Below, piece after piece: positions 9,102 to 17,908 of a stretch of DNA of 64,000 nt. The translations under genes and the position numbers were made by a program. Numbering within the stretch: the first letter of the stretch is position 1; every line of letters starts with the position of its first letter. This stretch comes from Chryseobacterium sp. GVT01B. GTDB taxonomy: Bacteria; Bacteroidota; Bacteroidia; Flavobacteriales; Weeksellaceae. The stretch spans positions 434,001 to 498,000 of the forward strand of contig NZ_JAHXYI010000005.1 in the NCBI RefSeq assembly GCF_019970045.1. Direction: 5' to 3'. The notes below the pieces were generated by a model that saw nothing but the letters and a program-made list of their open reading frames with translations, made no database searches and was not told where the DNA came from.

Positions 9102-9431
9102 ATGATGAAAAACTGTTTAATGCCATTTTTACTAATGCTTGTTGCATGTTCAGGAAAGGAAAAAGAAACCTCAATATCTGAAGTTTCAAGCAAAATAGAG
9201 AATATCCAAACTTAATTCAATTAAGTAAAATCAGTTGTAATCAAGAAAATATTGAAACAGCAAATTATTCTTTAAACTGTAAATTATCCTAATTATTTAG
9301 ATGGAAAATATTATGAGAAAGAAGATAAATCCTACTTTGAATTTTCAATGTCAAAAATAGAATATTACAGAAAGTATAAAAATGGGCTTTTTGAAGGAGA
9401 TTATAATAAAATAATTGATCTTATAAAATAA
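9102..9431 (+). pseudogene. Decayed small lipoprotein gene
   Basis: The ATG at 9102 opens a lipoprotein signal (MMKNCLMPFLLMLVACSG, lipobox LVAC) but the frame stops at 9213-9215 after 37 codons. A second frame continues as NLIQLSKISCNQENIETANYS, and a third stretch back in the first frame reads LDGKYYEKEDKSYFEFS and ends at 9429-9431. Two compensating frameshifts are needed to join these pieces. It starts 13 bases after the SH3 lipoprotein, so it may be a former second immunity gene. The alternative is a genuine 37-residue lipopeptide followed by noncoding DNA. Confidence 0.6.
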
Positions 9432-9462
9432 ATCAGTTATATCACATAAATATAACTAACAA

Positions 9463-10211
9463 ATGATAAAACCCATTTTAACTTTATTAACTCTCATATC
9501 TTTCTTTTTTAGATGCAAAGAGAATCATGCAAGAACTATTGATATTATTAAATCACAATATCGAGCACTATACTTTGATGATGATAATATTAAAGATAAA
9601 GCTGTAATTAAGGCAAAACAAAATACAGAACTATCTAGTTTTATATTATACATCTACTTATCTTCATTGAACAAAACGGTTGAAATTCCCATATTAAACA
9701 ATAGTATTCTATATAACAATACTGAAGCAGACTATTATTTAAGTGATCCTATTATTAAAAATAAGATCATTACCATTCGAGTAGATTATGCCGATCAAAT
9801 TACCAAACCAAATATTTCTGGAGAAAGAAAAAATCTGATTGAAAAAATAAAATTTAGGTTTGATACTAAAAACAAAAAAATACAAGTTATTGGATATGAT
9901 TTAAGTTATACAAAAGCTAAAAAAATTATTCAAAATCATTTAATTTTATTACAGGCAAGTTTCATTCTACATCATCTTTTGATGGCAAAAAAGAAGAAGC
10001 ATCTGGTTGGGCTTCAGAACTTCAAAACATATACATTGAGAATTTGAACCGTGATTTTTCAATAAACTTTCATTACATGGAAATGAAATTGAATAAAAAG
10101 CTTACAAATAAAAACAGATTAATGGAACCATTTTTAAATATATTAATTCTCAAATTTTTATTTTATAGTTGCAAACTTTCGCCAATAAAAAAGAATAGCC
10201 TGGCCTGCTAA
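9463..10211 (+). pseudogene. Frameshifted lipoprotein gene
   Basis: The ATG at 9463 starts a hydrophobic leader with a Cys near residue 18 (FFFRC), probably a weak lipobox. The frame runs to 10047, but from about codon 155 the translation becomes atypical (repeated Leu/His/Lys). A second frame from the run of seven A at 9919-9925 reads naturally (NYSKSFNFITGKFHSTSSFD, then KKEEASGWASELQ) and stays open to 10211. Adding one A to the run would join them. The end of the long frame also reads like the start of another lipoprotein signal (MEPFLNILILKFLFYSC). Either a true pseudogene or a homopolymer error. It lies in the same AT-rich island as the effector. Confidence 0.6.
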
Positions 10212-10300
10212 CCAAAACAAAAAAGGCTGTTATCACTTCCCATTAACACCACCTACACACAATTTAGAAAAGAAATTTCGTTTCATTTAAAAAATATTTA

Positions 10301-10308
10301 TACCTTTG
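10301..10308 (+). promoter_or_regulatory. -7 box of the tyrA leader
   Basis: TACCTTTG matches the Bacteroidota -7 consensus TAnnTTTG exactly. No good -33 TTTG is visible at the usual distance. The leader-peptide GTG begins 4 bases after this box, so transcription would start at or beside the start codon, implying leaderless translation. Confidence 0.6.
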
Positions 10309-10312
10309 CTTT

Positions 10313-10369
10313 GTGATTTTTAACAACGGAACATATTATTATAGAATTTTTACCTCAGCTCTGGGATAG
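10313..10369 (+). CDS. Putative tyrA leader peptide (attenuator)
   Basis: An 18-codon frame starting at GTG encodes M(V)IFNNGTYYYRIFTSALG and stops at TAG. It contains three consecutive Tyr codons (10334-10342) and two Phe codons, placed between a -7 box and a strong intrinsic terminator that precedes prephenate dehydrogenase. This is the arrangement of a ribosome-stalling amino-acid attenuator: low charged tRNA-Tyr would stall the ribosome at the Tyr triplet and favour read-through. No ATG lies upstream in frame, and the GTG would be nearly at the transcript's 5' end. I did not find an unambiguous antiterminator by eye. The leader is too short to be certain from one genome. Confidence 0.6.
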   Translation: MIFNNGTYYYRIFTSALG

Positions 10370-10391
10370 GGATTCTTATGAATATAATTTA

Positions 10392-10420
10392 AAACCTCGT
10401 CCTAGGGACGAGGTTTTTTT
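10392..10420 (+). terminator. Intrinsic terminator in the tyrA leader
   Basis: ACCTCGTCC and GGACGAGGT form a 9-bp stem around a 3-base loop, extended by A:T pairs and followed by seven T. It ends 20 bases before the tyrA ATG and after the putative promoter, so it must be conditional if tyrA is expressed from that promoter. Confidence 0.85.
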
Positions 10421-10440
10421 ATTTTAAAAAATTTAAAAAG

Positions 10441-11283
10441 ATGAAAATAAGTATTATTGGAGTAGGATTGATCGGCGGTTCGATGGCTTTGAAATTAAGA
10501 GAGAAAAACCTGGCCAGCTTCATCTACGGAATTGATAACAATACACAACATATCAGTGATGCATTAGATCTTAAGATTATTGATGCCGGAGTAGATCTTG
10601 AGCATGGAATTAAAAATTCGGATCTGATTATTCTTGCCATTCCAGTAGATGCTGCCAGAAAACTATTGCCCTCTGTTCTTGATCTTGTGACTGATCAGCA
10701 GACTGTAATGGATGCTGGTTCTACGAAGGCAGGAATTGTAAATGCTGTAAAAGACCATCCGAAACGTTCACGATTTGTCGCTTTCCACCCGATGTGGGGA
10801 ACAGAAAATAACGGTCCGAAATCCGCTATTGTAGAGAGTTTTTCCGGAAAAGCAGGTGTGATATGTAACAAAGAGGAATCCGCGGACGATGCCTTAGCTA
10901 CTGTTGAAAAAGTAGTAAATGCCCTTGATATGCACATGATTTATATGGATGCAGAAGATCATGATGTCCACACCGCTTATATCTCCCATATCTCCCATAT
11001 TACATCTTATGCCCTGGCCAACACCGTATTGGAGAAAGAGCGTGAAGAAGAAACGATTTTCCAGCTTGCCAGTTCCGGTTTTTCAAGTACCGTACGTCTT
11101 GCCAAGTCGCATCCGGAAATGTGGGTTCCCATCTTTAAACAAAACAAAGAAAATGTACTGGACGTTCTGAACGAACACATTACCCAGCTCAGAAAATTCA
11201 AATCCGCTCTGGAAAAAGAAAACTATGAATACCTTGAAGAGCTGATTTCCAACGCCAACAGAATCAGAGGAATTTTAAGATAA
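10441..11283 (+). CDS. tyrA: Prephenate dehydrogenase
   Basis: The N-terminus is a Rossmann fold with GVGLIGGS (residues 7-14), the NAD-binding signature of TyrA. FHPMWGTENNGP near residue 115 and the HISHITSYALA helix near residue 180 are characteristic family segments. At 280 residues it is a monofunctional enzyme without fused chorismate mutase or ACT domain. It oxidatively decarboxylates prephenate to 4-hydroxyphenylpyruvate in tyrosine synthesis. It is preceded by a Tyr-rich leader peptide and a terminator, pointing to attenuation by tyrosine supply. It stands alone; other aromatic genes are not in the window. Confidence 0.92.
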   Translation: MKISIIGVGLIGGSMALKLREKNLASFIYGIDNNTQHISDALDLKIIDAGVDLEHGIKNSDLIILAIPVDAARKLLPSVLDLVTDQQTVMDAGSTKAGIVNAVKDHPKRSRFVAFHPMWGTENNGPKSAIVESFSGKAGVICNKEESADDALATVEKVVNALDMHMIYMDAEDHDVHTAYISHISHITSYALANTVLEKEREEETIFQLASSGFSSTVRLAKSHPEMWVPIFKQNKENVLDVLNEHITQLRKFKSALEKENYEYLEELISNANRIRGILR

Positions 11284-11336
11284 ATTCTCTTATACGATAC
11301 TAAAAGCCCGACGGTTTTTACTTTTATTTTATTAAG

Positions 11337-11367
11337 AAACCCTTAGTCAGTAATGTCTAAGGGTTTT
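11337..11367. terminator. Bidirectional terminator between tyrA and sdaA
   Basis: AAACCCTTAG and CTAAGGGTTT form a stem with a 10-base loop, flanked by A on one side and T on the other. It lies between the convergent tyrA and sdaA stops and can serve both. Confidence 0.8.
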
Positions 11368-11392
11368 ATATTGTAAAAAATTATTATTTCTA

Positions 11393-12811
11393 TTAACATT
11401 CCGGAACGTTGACTGCAATCGCCAATCCGCCTTCCGAAGTTTCTTTAAAACGGTCACTCATCGACTGAGCGGTTTCCCACATCGTTAGAATCACCTCATC
11501 CAATGTTACTTTTGCTTTGGTAGGATCACTTTCCAATGCAATATTGGCGGCCGTAATCGCTTTCATTGCTCCCATTGTATTTCTTTCAATACATGGAATC
11601 TGTACCAGTCCTTTGATAGGATCACAAGTTAATCCAAGGTGATGCTCCATAGCAATTTCTGCGGCCATCAATACTTGTCCAACGCTTCCACCCAGAATTT
11701 CTGTAAGTCCGGCTGCTGCCATTGCAGAAGAAACTCCGATTTCCGCCTGACATCCTCCCATTGCGGCAGAAATGGTTGCGTTTTTCTTGAATAATGTCCC
11801 GATTTCTCCTGCTACAAGCAAAAATCTTACAATATCATCCTCACTGGTAAACGGAGTGAATGCCTGAGCATACATCAATACCGCCGGAATTACTCCACTC
11901 GCTCCATTGGTAGGTGCCGTAATAATTCGTCCGAAACTTGCATTCTCTTCATTCACAGCCAGCGCAAAACAAGCAATCCATTTGTTGATATTCGTAAAGT
12001 TTTCTTCAGCATCTACAACCTGTTGAAACCACTCGTCTTTATTTTTATAGATTTTATCTCCTAACAGTTTTCTGTTGATTCCTGCAGCTCTTCGGGAAAC
12101 ATTCAATCCACCCGGAAGAATTCCTTCCTTATTGACTCCTTTGTAAATACATTCTTTAATCTGCTGCCAGATATAAAGTGCTTCCTGTCTCGTTTCTTCC
12201 TGACTTCTCCAACTCTCTTCATTCATGAAAATCAAATCAGAAATTTTATCAAATCCTAGTTTTTCACAATATTTTGCAATATCAGAAGCTTTATGACAAG
12301 GATACAATGTACGTACACATTGCTTTTGAATAGAGTTTTTTTCCTGGCTGGCAATGAAACCACCACCTACAGAATAAAAATCCTGCACAAGTTCAGTTCC
12401 GTCTTCAAAAACAGCTCTGAAGATCATCCCGTTCGGGTGAAAATCAAGGCTCTTTTTCATGTTTAAAATCAGATGATGTCCATAAATAAACGGAATTACC
12501 TTTTCACCACCAAGATTAATGGTTTGAGTACTTTTAATGTAATTTATTTTTTCATCAATTTTTGAAGTATTGATCGTCTTAAAATCTTCTCCATTCAATC
12601 CAAGCATTCCTGCAATATCAGTTCCGTGCCCAATCCCCGTTTTTGCGAGTGAGCCAAAGAATTCAAGAAAAACCTCTTTAACTTCTTCTATTGATCTTTC
12701 TCTTTTTATAATCCTGATAAATGCTGCTGCTGCGTTCCAAGGTCCCATCGTGTGTGAACTGGACGGGCCTATTCCTACTTTAATAATTTCAAAAACCGAT
12801 ATTGATTCCAT
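11393..12811 (-). CDS. sdaA: L-serine ammonia-lyase, iron-sulfur type
   Basis: At 472 residues this is a single-chain L-serine dehydratase. The N-terminal half carries the [11 protein letters not shown] substrate-loop motif (residues 18-28) of the beta domain. The C-terminal half holds the 4Fe-4S cysteines in the [17 protein letters not shown] and [14 protein letters not shown] segments plus NTMGAMKAI. It deaminates L-serine to pyruvate and ammonia in the cytoplasm. The gene is monocistronic, convergent with tyrA and divergent from the Crp-like regulator, with about 180 bases between starts. Confidence 0.93.
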   Translation of the reverse strand: MESISVFEIIKVGIGPSSSHTMGPWNAAAAFIRIIKRERSIEEVKEVFLEFFGSLAKTGIGHGTDIAGMLGLNGEDFKTINTSKIDEKINYIKSTQTINLGGEKVIPFIYGHHLILNMKKSLDFHPNGMIFRAVFEDGTELVQDFYSVGGGFIASQEKNSIQKQCVRTLYPCHKASDIAKYCEKLGFDKISDLIFMNEESWRSQEETRQEALYIWQQIKECIYKGVNKEGILPGGLNVSRRAAGINRKLLGDKIYKNKDEWFQQVVDAEENFTNINKWIACFALAVNEENASFGRIITAPTNGASGVIPAVLMYAQAFTPFTSEDDIVRFLLVAGEIGTLFKKNATISAAMGGCQAEIGVSSAMAAAGLTEILGGSVGQVLMAAEIAMEHHLGLTCDPIKGLVQIPCIERNTMGAMKAITAANIALESDPTKAKVTLDEVILTMWETAQSMSDRFKETSEGGLAIAVNVPEC

Positions 12812-12992
12812 AAATGATTCGTCATTTTCCTCTAAAACAAAGATACATGATAAATCCTAATATATGCATAGCAAAATCCTAGATTTATCTGGTTTTGACA
12901 GCCCATAAAATAAGTATTTTTGTAAAATGGGTTGATTGTATGAATTTCAGTCAGGTCTATCATTATATTGTTCTTTTTAACTATTTTTTTAA

Positions 12993-13571
12993 ATGGAAAC
13001 ATTAATTAAGAGTATCCTGCAGCATGTCCCGCTAACTCCCGAAGAAATAACCTTATGTAAAAGCTTCTGGACAGAAAAAACATTGGAAAAAGGAGATTTT
13101 TTGTTGCGAAACGGGGAAATCTGCCGCCATGACAGTTATATCATTTCAGGAGTTTTAAAAGCTTTCTGTATTAATGAAGAAAATGGAAATGAAGAAATCC
13201 TCTTTTTAGCTATTGATCATTGGTGGGCAACAGATATTTCGAGTTTTTCAAAACAAAAACCTTCCATTTACAATATACAGGCTGTGGAAAAAACAAAGCT
13301 TTTGCAGATCAGACATCAGTCTTTTCAAAAAATGCTGAAGGAAATTCCAGCTTTAGAAAAATACTTCAGAATTATTCTGGAAGGTTATCTCGGAACCCTT
13401 GAAAAAAGAGTGGTATTCAATCATATGCACAAAGCAGAACAAAAATATCATGATTTTCTGGATACTTACCCCGATATTTCCTCCAGAGTTCCACAGTATC
13501 TGATTGCTTCTTACCTTGGAGTCTCCGCAGAATTTATCAGTAGAATCAGGAAAAAAAATAAATCCTCTTGA
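12993..13571 (+). CDS. Crp/Fnr-family transcriptional regulator
   Basis: A 192-residue protein with an N-terminal cyclic-nucleotide-binding-like beta barrel (residues 20-110, GDFLLRNGEICRHDSYIISG) and a short C-terminal helix-turn-helix (PQYLIASYLGVSAEFISRIRKK, residues 165-190). This architecture is frequent in Bacteroidota, where the barrel seldom keeps all cAMP-contacting residues. It lies 60 bases before the azoreductase gene on the same strand, so it may control or be cotranscribed with it. A -7-like TATTTTTG lies near 12913. Effector molecule unknown. Confidence 0.85.
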   Translation: METLIKSILQHVPLTPEEITLCKSFWTEKTLEKGDFLLRNGEICRHDSYIISGVLKAFCINEENGNEEILFLAIDHWWATDISSFSKQKPSIYNIQAVEKTKLLQIRHQSFQKMLKEIPALEKYFRIILEGYLGTLEKRVVFNHMHKAEQKYHDFLDTYPDISSRVPQYLIASYLGVSAEFISRIRKKNKSS

Positions 13572-13631
13572 ACTAGATCAATTTTTCAGGAATAAATAAT
13601 CAGGAATTTTGCTGTTATAAATTCTTAACAA

Positions 13632-14255
13632 ATGAAAATACTGATTATTAATGCCAGTGTAAGAAATGAAAGATCTTATAGCAGAAAACTGACCCAGCAC
13701 TTCGTTGAAAACTGGAAAACAAAATATCCTCTTGATACTTTTACCTACAGGGAAGCAGGAACTGACACTATTCCCAATATTGATGAATCCTGGATCGCGG
13801 GAGCATTCAAAAAACCGGCAGACAAAACTGAGGAAAACCAAAAACCTTTACAGCTCAGTGATGAACTGATCAAAGAACTCAGGGAACATGATGTATATGT
13901 AATCGGAACTCCTATGTATAACTGGTCTATTCCGTCCGGATTGAAAGCTTATATTGACCAGGTAATGCGGATTAATGAAACCTGGAAATTCAGATCCGGA
14001 GTGCCGGATGGTGATTACGTGGGACTTCTTGAAAACAAAAAGCTCTTTATTCTCTCAACCCGTGGTGATACCGGATATGGAGAAAATGAAAAGAACGGAC
14101 ACGTCAATTTTCAAACGACTTACCTGAAACATATCTTCGGGATTATGGGCGTAAATGATGTTACCATTCATTCCTTAGATAATGAAGAATTTGGCGGTGA
14201 AGTCTTTGAAAATTCTAAAAATAAAATCTTCAAAGCTATTCATTCTATTCAATAA
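13632..14255 (+). CDS. Flavodoxin-fold NAD(P)H oxidoreductase (AzoR/MdaB type)
   Basis: The 207-residue protein begins MKILIINASVRNERSYSRKL, the phosphate-binding loop for FMN in flavodoxin-like quinone reductases. TPMYNWSIPSGLKAYIDQV near residue 95 is the signature of AzoR enzymes, and STRGDTGYGENEKNG near residue 140 supplies the second flavin loop. Such enzymes reduce quinones or azo compounds with NAD(P)H, often in response to electrophiles. It follows the Crp-like regulator by 60 bases. Substrate specificity cannot be read from sequence. Confidence 0.82.
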   Translation: MKILIINASVRNERSYSRKLTQHFVENWKTKYPLDTFTYREAGTDTIPNIDESWIAGAFKKPADKTEENQKPLQLSDELIKELREHDVYVIGTPMYNWSIPSGLKAYIDQVMRINETWKFRSGVPDGDYVGLLENKKLFILSTRGDTGYGENEKNGHVNFQTTYLKHIFGIMGVNDVTIHSLDNEEFGGEVFENSKNKIFKAIHSIQ

Positions 14256-14277
14256 ATCATAAATTTCATTCAGGGCA

Positions 14278-15630
14278 TCAGCTGAAACTTTCCTCGTGCT
14301 GAGAAAGATCAAGCCCTTTATTTTCAGATTCTTCAGAAACTCTTAATGTAATTATGGAATCTGTAAGTTTATATAAAATCAATGAACCGAAAAACGTAAA
14401 AACAGAAACCAAAACCAATGCAGCCATATGATGAAGAAAAACCTCTAATCCTCCATGCAGTAAGCTTGCTTTTTCACCATGAGCAAAAATAGCAGTCAGA
14501 ATCATTCCCATAATTCCTCCTACTCCATGACAGGCAAAAACATCCAGCGTATCATCTATTTTCTTTAAAGGCTTCCAATTAACCATTATATTAGAAACTA
14601 TTGCTGTGATAAACCCGATAAAAAGGCTTTCCTGAATGCTCACAAAACCACATCCGGGAGTAATTGCAACAAGCCCCACAACAGCTCCGATACAGGCACC
14701 CAAAGCAGAAACGCTTCTCCCATTGATTCTATCAAAAAAAATCCAGGTCATCATTGCTGAAGCAGAAGCTATGGTAGTCGTTCCAAAAGCTGTAGCCGCA
14801 GATGCAGATGCACTCAATGCAGATCCTGCATTGAAACCGAACCATCCAAACCACAACATTCCTGTTCCCAGCAATACATACGGAATATTGGAAGGCTCAT
14901 GATGCGGATTCTTTCGGTTTCCTACTACCAAAGCTCCGGCAAGTGCAGCAAAACCGGCACTCATATGTACAACTGTTCCACCTGCGAAGTCTTTTACCCC
15001 AAAATATTTGTTTAAAAGCCCATCAGGATGCCATACCATATGACAAAGCGGTGTATAAATAAAGATGCTGAAAAGGACAATGAATAGTAAATAAGAAATA
15101 AAACGAACCCTTTCCGCAAAAGATCCGGTAATAATTGCAGGGGTAATAACCGCAAATTTCATTTGAAATAAAGCAAAAAGAATAAAAGGAATAGTGGGTG
15201 CCATCATTTTATTGGGCAGATTCCCTACTTGGCTAAAAAAAGGGTAACTGAGCGGATTTCCGATAATTCCGTAGTGTTTTCCAGCAATGGTAATTCCCAA
15301 AGATTCACCAAAAGACAGAGAAAAACCTACGACTACCCAGACCATAGAGATCACTCCTAAGGCAATAAAACTCTGTAACATGGTAGAAATCACATTTTTT
15401 CTGCCAACCATTCCTCCGTAAAAGAAAGACAGTCCGGGCGTCATCAATAGAACAAGCCCAGCTGCAGCCAGAATCCAGGCAACATCCGCACCTACAATTT
15501 TATCTTCGCTTAAAAATTCTCCGGTATCAGGAATATCAGCAGTCGGATTCCAGAATAAACCACCAATTGCAACGAGTGCAATTACTGAGAATGAGACGAT
15601 CCATTTTAATCCTATTTTCATAAAATTCAT
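14278..15630 (-). CDS. amtB: Ammonium transporter
   Basis: An Amt/MEP/Rh family channel with an N-terminal signal-like helix followed by eleven predicted membrane helices. Family segments are LLMTPGLSFFYGGMVGRKN near residue 60, DFAGGTVVHMSAG near residue 215 and HGVGGIMGMI near residue 370. It moves ammonium across the inner membrane. The frame is open further upstream to a TTG at 15645, but the ATG at 15630 (MNFMKIG) is the more natural start. The short C-terminal tail is acidic. No glnK/PII gene lies next to it. It converges with the azoreductase gene. Confidence 0.92.
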   Translation of the reverse strand: MNFMKIGLKWIVSFSVIALVAIGGLFWNPTADIPDTGEFLSEDKIVGADVAWILAAAGLVLLMTPGLSFFYGGMVGRKNVISTMLQSFIALGVISMVWVVVGFSLSFGESLGITIAGKHYGIIGNPLSYPFFSQVGNLPNKMMAPTIPFILFALFQMKFAVITPAIITGSFAERVRFISYLLFIVLFSIFIYTPLCHMVWHPDGLLNKYFGVKDFAGGTVVHMSAGFAALAGALVVGNRKNPHHEPSNIPYVLLGTGMLWFGWFGFNAGSALSASASAATAFGTTTIASASAMMTWIFFDRINGRSVSALGACIGAVVGLVAITPGCGFVSIQESLFIGFITAIVSNIMVNWKPLKKIDDTLDVFACHGVGGIMGMILTAIFAHGEKASLLHGGLEVFLHHMAALVLVSVFTFFGSLILYKLTDSIITLRVSEESENKGLDLSQHEESFS

Positions 15631-15722
15631 ATTTAACCCTATCAAATTTAAATATAAATTCTATAAAAATCACATTTTTTAAAACAAACACCCCGTAAAA
15701 AACTATTTAATCAATAATGTTT

Positions 15723-16370
15723 TTATTTTTCACAAAACACTTCATTCAATATTTTTGAAACTTCTTTGGATTTTGTAGCTGGAAAAAGATGGGTTCCTCC
15801 TTTTATTATATAATCCGGTTTGGAATAACGAATTGGAAAAACAATATCTTTATCACCTAGGATCTGAATAACATTAGGATTTTCTTCAAACTTCCATTCG
15901 GAAACTTTTTCTACAGACCATTTCAGGTAATAAGGATCTCTTACTTTAAAATATTGAAGAAGTTTAGGGTTTTTAGGATCAAAAAGCTTTCGGATAACAG
16001 CATATACATTGGCTGCCTTGTCATTGAATAAACCTACAGGTAATATTCTCGGAATTTTGGTCACCTCACCCGTCCTGATAAATTTTGACTTTTCTTTGTC
16101 AGATTTTATACTTCCCAGAATGACTACTTTCTCCGCGGGTTTCAATAAATTAATTTCCTGCACGATAATTCCTCCGAAAGAATATCCCAACAGACAGAAC
16201 GGCTCAGAGTCATCTACCTTATCAGCCATCCTTTTAACATAAGCATCAAAAGGCTCATTTTTTTCAGGGATGAGCCAATCTATAAAAATCAATTCATAGT
16301 GTTTGGGAAACTCTATTCTTTCAAGGACCTTAAAGTCTGCTCCCAGACCGCTGACGATATAAATTTTCAT
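15723..16370 (-). CDS. Alpha/beta hydrolase
   Basis: A 215-residue protein with the nucleophile elbow GYSFGG (residues 61-66), a late Asp in GDKDIVFP and a His in KGGTHLFP, which together make a Ser-Asp-His triad. It begins MKIYIVSGLGADFKVLERI without a signal peptide, so it acts in the cytoplasm. Carboxylesterase or thioesterase activity is plausible. It is upstream of amtB on the same strand with 92 bases between, probably an independent gene. Substrate unknown. Confidence 0.8.
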   Translation of the reverse strand: MKIYIVSGLGADFKVLERIEFPKHYELIFIDWLIPEKNEPFDAYVKRMADKVDDSEPFCLLGYSFGGIIVQEINLLKPAEKVVILGSIKSDKEKSKFIRTGEVTKIPRILPVGLFNDKAANVYAVIRKLFDPKNPKLLQYFKVRDPYYLKWSVEKVSEWKFEENPNVIQILGDKDIVFPIRYSKPDYIIKGGTHLFPATKSKEVSKILNEVFCEK

Positions 16371-16440
16371 ACTACGAATTTATAAAAAATACAGGGAACA
16401 GTAAATGATTAAGCCAAATCTTTGATGTAACAAAAGCATA

Positions 16441-16475
16441 AAAAATGAGCAGCTCCGGTGAACTGCTCATTTTTA
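16441..16475 (-). terminator. Terminator after the YceI gene
   Basis: AAAATGAGCAG and CTGCTCATTTT form a near-perfect stem with an 8-base loop. It lies 20 bases past the stop of the minus-strand YceI gene and upstream of the hydrolase start. Confidence 0.8.
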
Positions 16476-16494
16476 TATTGATCGTATAGTAATC

Positions 16495-17121
16495 TTATTT
16501 TTTCTTCTTTGGAACTCTGTTCTCGTTATCCAGCATTTCTGTGGTAACTTTGAACTGGATGTCCATTTCGTTCTTAATGAAATAATCTTTCAATGAAGAC
16601 TGATAGAATACTTTAAAGTCTCTTCTGTTCAGAGAGAACTTCGCAGATTCAATAGAGGTTGTAAACTGAGTAACATATACATTCGCAGGGAAAGAAATTG
16701 TTTTTCTCACTCCTTTAAGGGTAAGGTCTCCGTATACTGTAGAATTGTATTCACTGTTTGCTAAAGGAATAATTTTAGTCAAATGGAATTTAGCGATAGG
16801 GAATTTCTTCACTTCAAAGAAGTTCGAGCTTTTCAGATCGTTGGTAAGCTTGATCTGATCTTCATCAGAAACATCTCCTGCCATCATACTTCTCATATCT
16901 ATGATAAACTCTCCATCTACCAGGACCGTATGGTCAAAGTTAAATTTTCCACTTTTCAGTTTTACTGTTCCTGAGTGGGATGTTTCTTCAGTTTTTACCA
17001 CTTTATACCCCCACCATCTGATCTCTGATGAAGTCACTTTTGAAACCTTATCAAATTTCTTTTGGGCAGAAACAAATGACATGCTTGCGCACACCATAGC
17101 AAACAATAGTAATCTTTTCAT
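16495..17121 (-). CDS. YceI-family periplasmic protein (paralogue 2)
   Basis: A signal peptide (MKRLLLFAMVCASMSFVSAQ) precedes a lipocalin-like YceI domain of about 180 residues, with the SSEIRWWGYKVVKTEETSHSG and TVYGDLTLKGVRKTISFP segments shared with its neighbour. YceI proteins bind isoprenoid-type lipids or amphiphiles in the periplasm. The C-terminus adds a basic VPKKKK tail absent from the other copy. It lies 78 bases downstream of the paralogue, with a terminator between them. A tandem duplication followed by divergence is the simplest reading. Confidence 0.88.
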   Translation of the reverse strand: MKRLLLFAMVCASMSFVSAQKKFDKVSKVTSSEIRWWGYKVVKTEETSHSGTVKLKSGKFNFDHTVLVDGEFIIDMRSMMAGDVSDEDQIKLTNDLKSSNFFEVKKFPIAKFHLTKIIPLANSEYNSTVYGDLTLKGVRKTISFPANVYVTQFTTSIESAKFSLNRRDFKVFYQSSLKDYFIKNEMDIQFKVTTEMLDNENRVPKKKK

Positions 17122-17151
17122 TCTTTTTTATTTACAATTCAACAAAAATAA

Positions 17152-17180
17152 AAAAAAGTGTAGAACTTCTACACTTTTAA
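17152..17180 (-). terminator. Terminator between the two YceI genes
   Basis: AAAAGTGTAGAA and TTCTACACTTTT form a 12-bp stem with a 1-base centre, flanked by A-rich and T-rich runs. It follows the upstream YceI stop by about 20 bases. Confidence 0.75.
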
Positions 17181-17199
17181 TAATCTTTTTTTGATTAAT

Positions 17200-17766
17200 T
17201 TATTGAGCAGTTACTTTTACAAGCATTTCAATATCATCTTTCACAAAAACATCCTGCATTGTAGACTTGTAAGCTACATCAAATTTCTGTCTGTCGAAAG
17301 AGAATTTGTTAGATACTAAGCTTACTACTCCTTTGCTGTAAGAAATCTTAGCAGGGAAAGTAATTGGGCTTGTTTTTCCTTTTACGGTAAGGTTTCCAGT
17401 TACAAGAGAACTGTAGATTTTATCGCTGTTTTTCTTGATTCCAGTGATTTTAAAGCTTGCTGTAGGGAATTTTTCAACTTCAAAGAAGTCACCATTCTTA
17501 AGGTGTCCGTTTAATTTTTGCTGATATTCTCCTGTAAGGTCAGTTGAGCTGATTGAAGTCATATCCAACACGAAGCTTCCACCTACCAATTGGTTTCCTT
17601 TCATGATCATGTCTCCGGACTTTACTTTTACAGTACCGTCGTGAGAGCTCGCCTCAGATTTTGCTACTTTGTATCCCCACCAGTGTACATCAGACGCTAC
17701 TACTTTTTTTGACTGTCCAAATGCTAAACCACCAGCTAAAACTGCTAATAAAAATATTTTTTTCAT
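17200..17766 (-). CDS. YceI-family periplasmic protein (paralogue 1)
   Basis: A signal peptide (MKKIFLLAVLAGGLAFGQ) is followed by a 170-residue YceI lipocalin-like domain with ASDVHWWGYKVAKSEASSHDGT and LVTGNLTVKGKTSPITFP. The role is periplasmic binding of a hydrophobic ligand, by family. It is the first of two tandem paralogues; similarity is strongest around the WWGYKV segment and the KGxxxxIxFP segment. The 188-residue length is usual for the family. Confidence 0.9.
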   Translation of the reverse strand: MKKIFLLAVLAGGLAFGQSKKVVASDVHWWGYKVAKSEASSHDGTVKVKSGDMIMKGNQLVGGSFVLDMTSISSTDLTGEYQQKLNGHLKNGDFFEVEKFPTASFKITGIKKNSDKIYSSLVTGNLTVKGKTSPITFPAKISYSKGVVSLVSNKFSFDRQKFDVAYKSTMQDVFVKDDIEMLVKVTAQ

Positions 17767-17875
17767 TGAATAGAGTTGTTTACTTATTTAACGATACAAA
17801 GGTAATATCTTATTCAATAGATTTCATTGATGTACATCAATAAAATTTATTATTTTCATGAATAATATCATCCCA

Positions 17876-17901
17876 TAAAAAAACTCCGAATTTCTTCGGA
17901 G
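17876..17901 (-). terminator. Terminator after glk
   Basis: On the minus strand, CTCCGAA and TTCGGAG form a stem around GAAA, followed by a run of T. It begins 8 bases after the glucokinase stop. Confidence 0.8.
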
Positions 17902-17908
17902 CCCTGTT

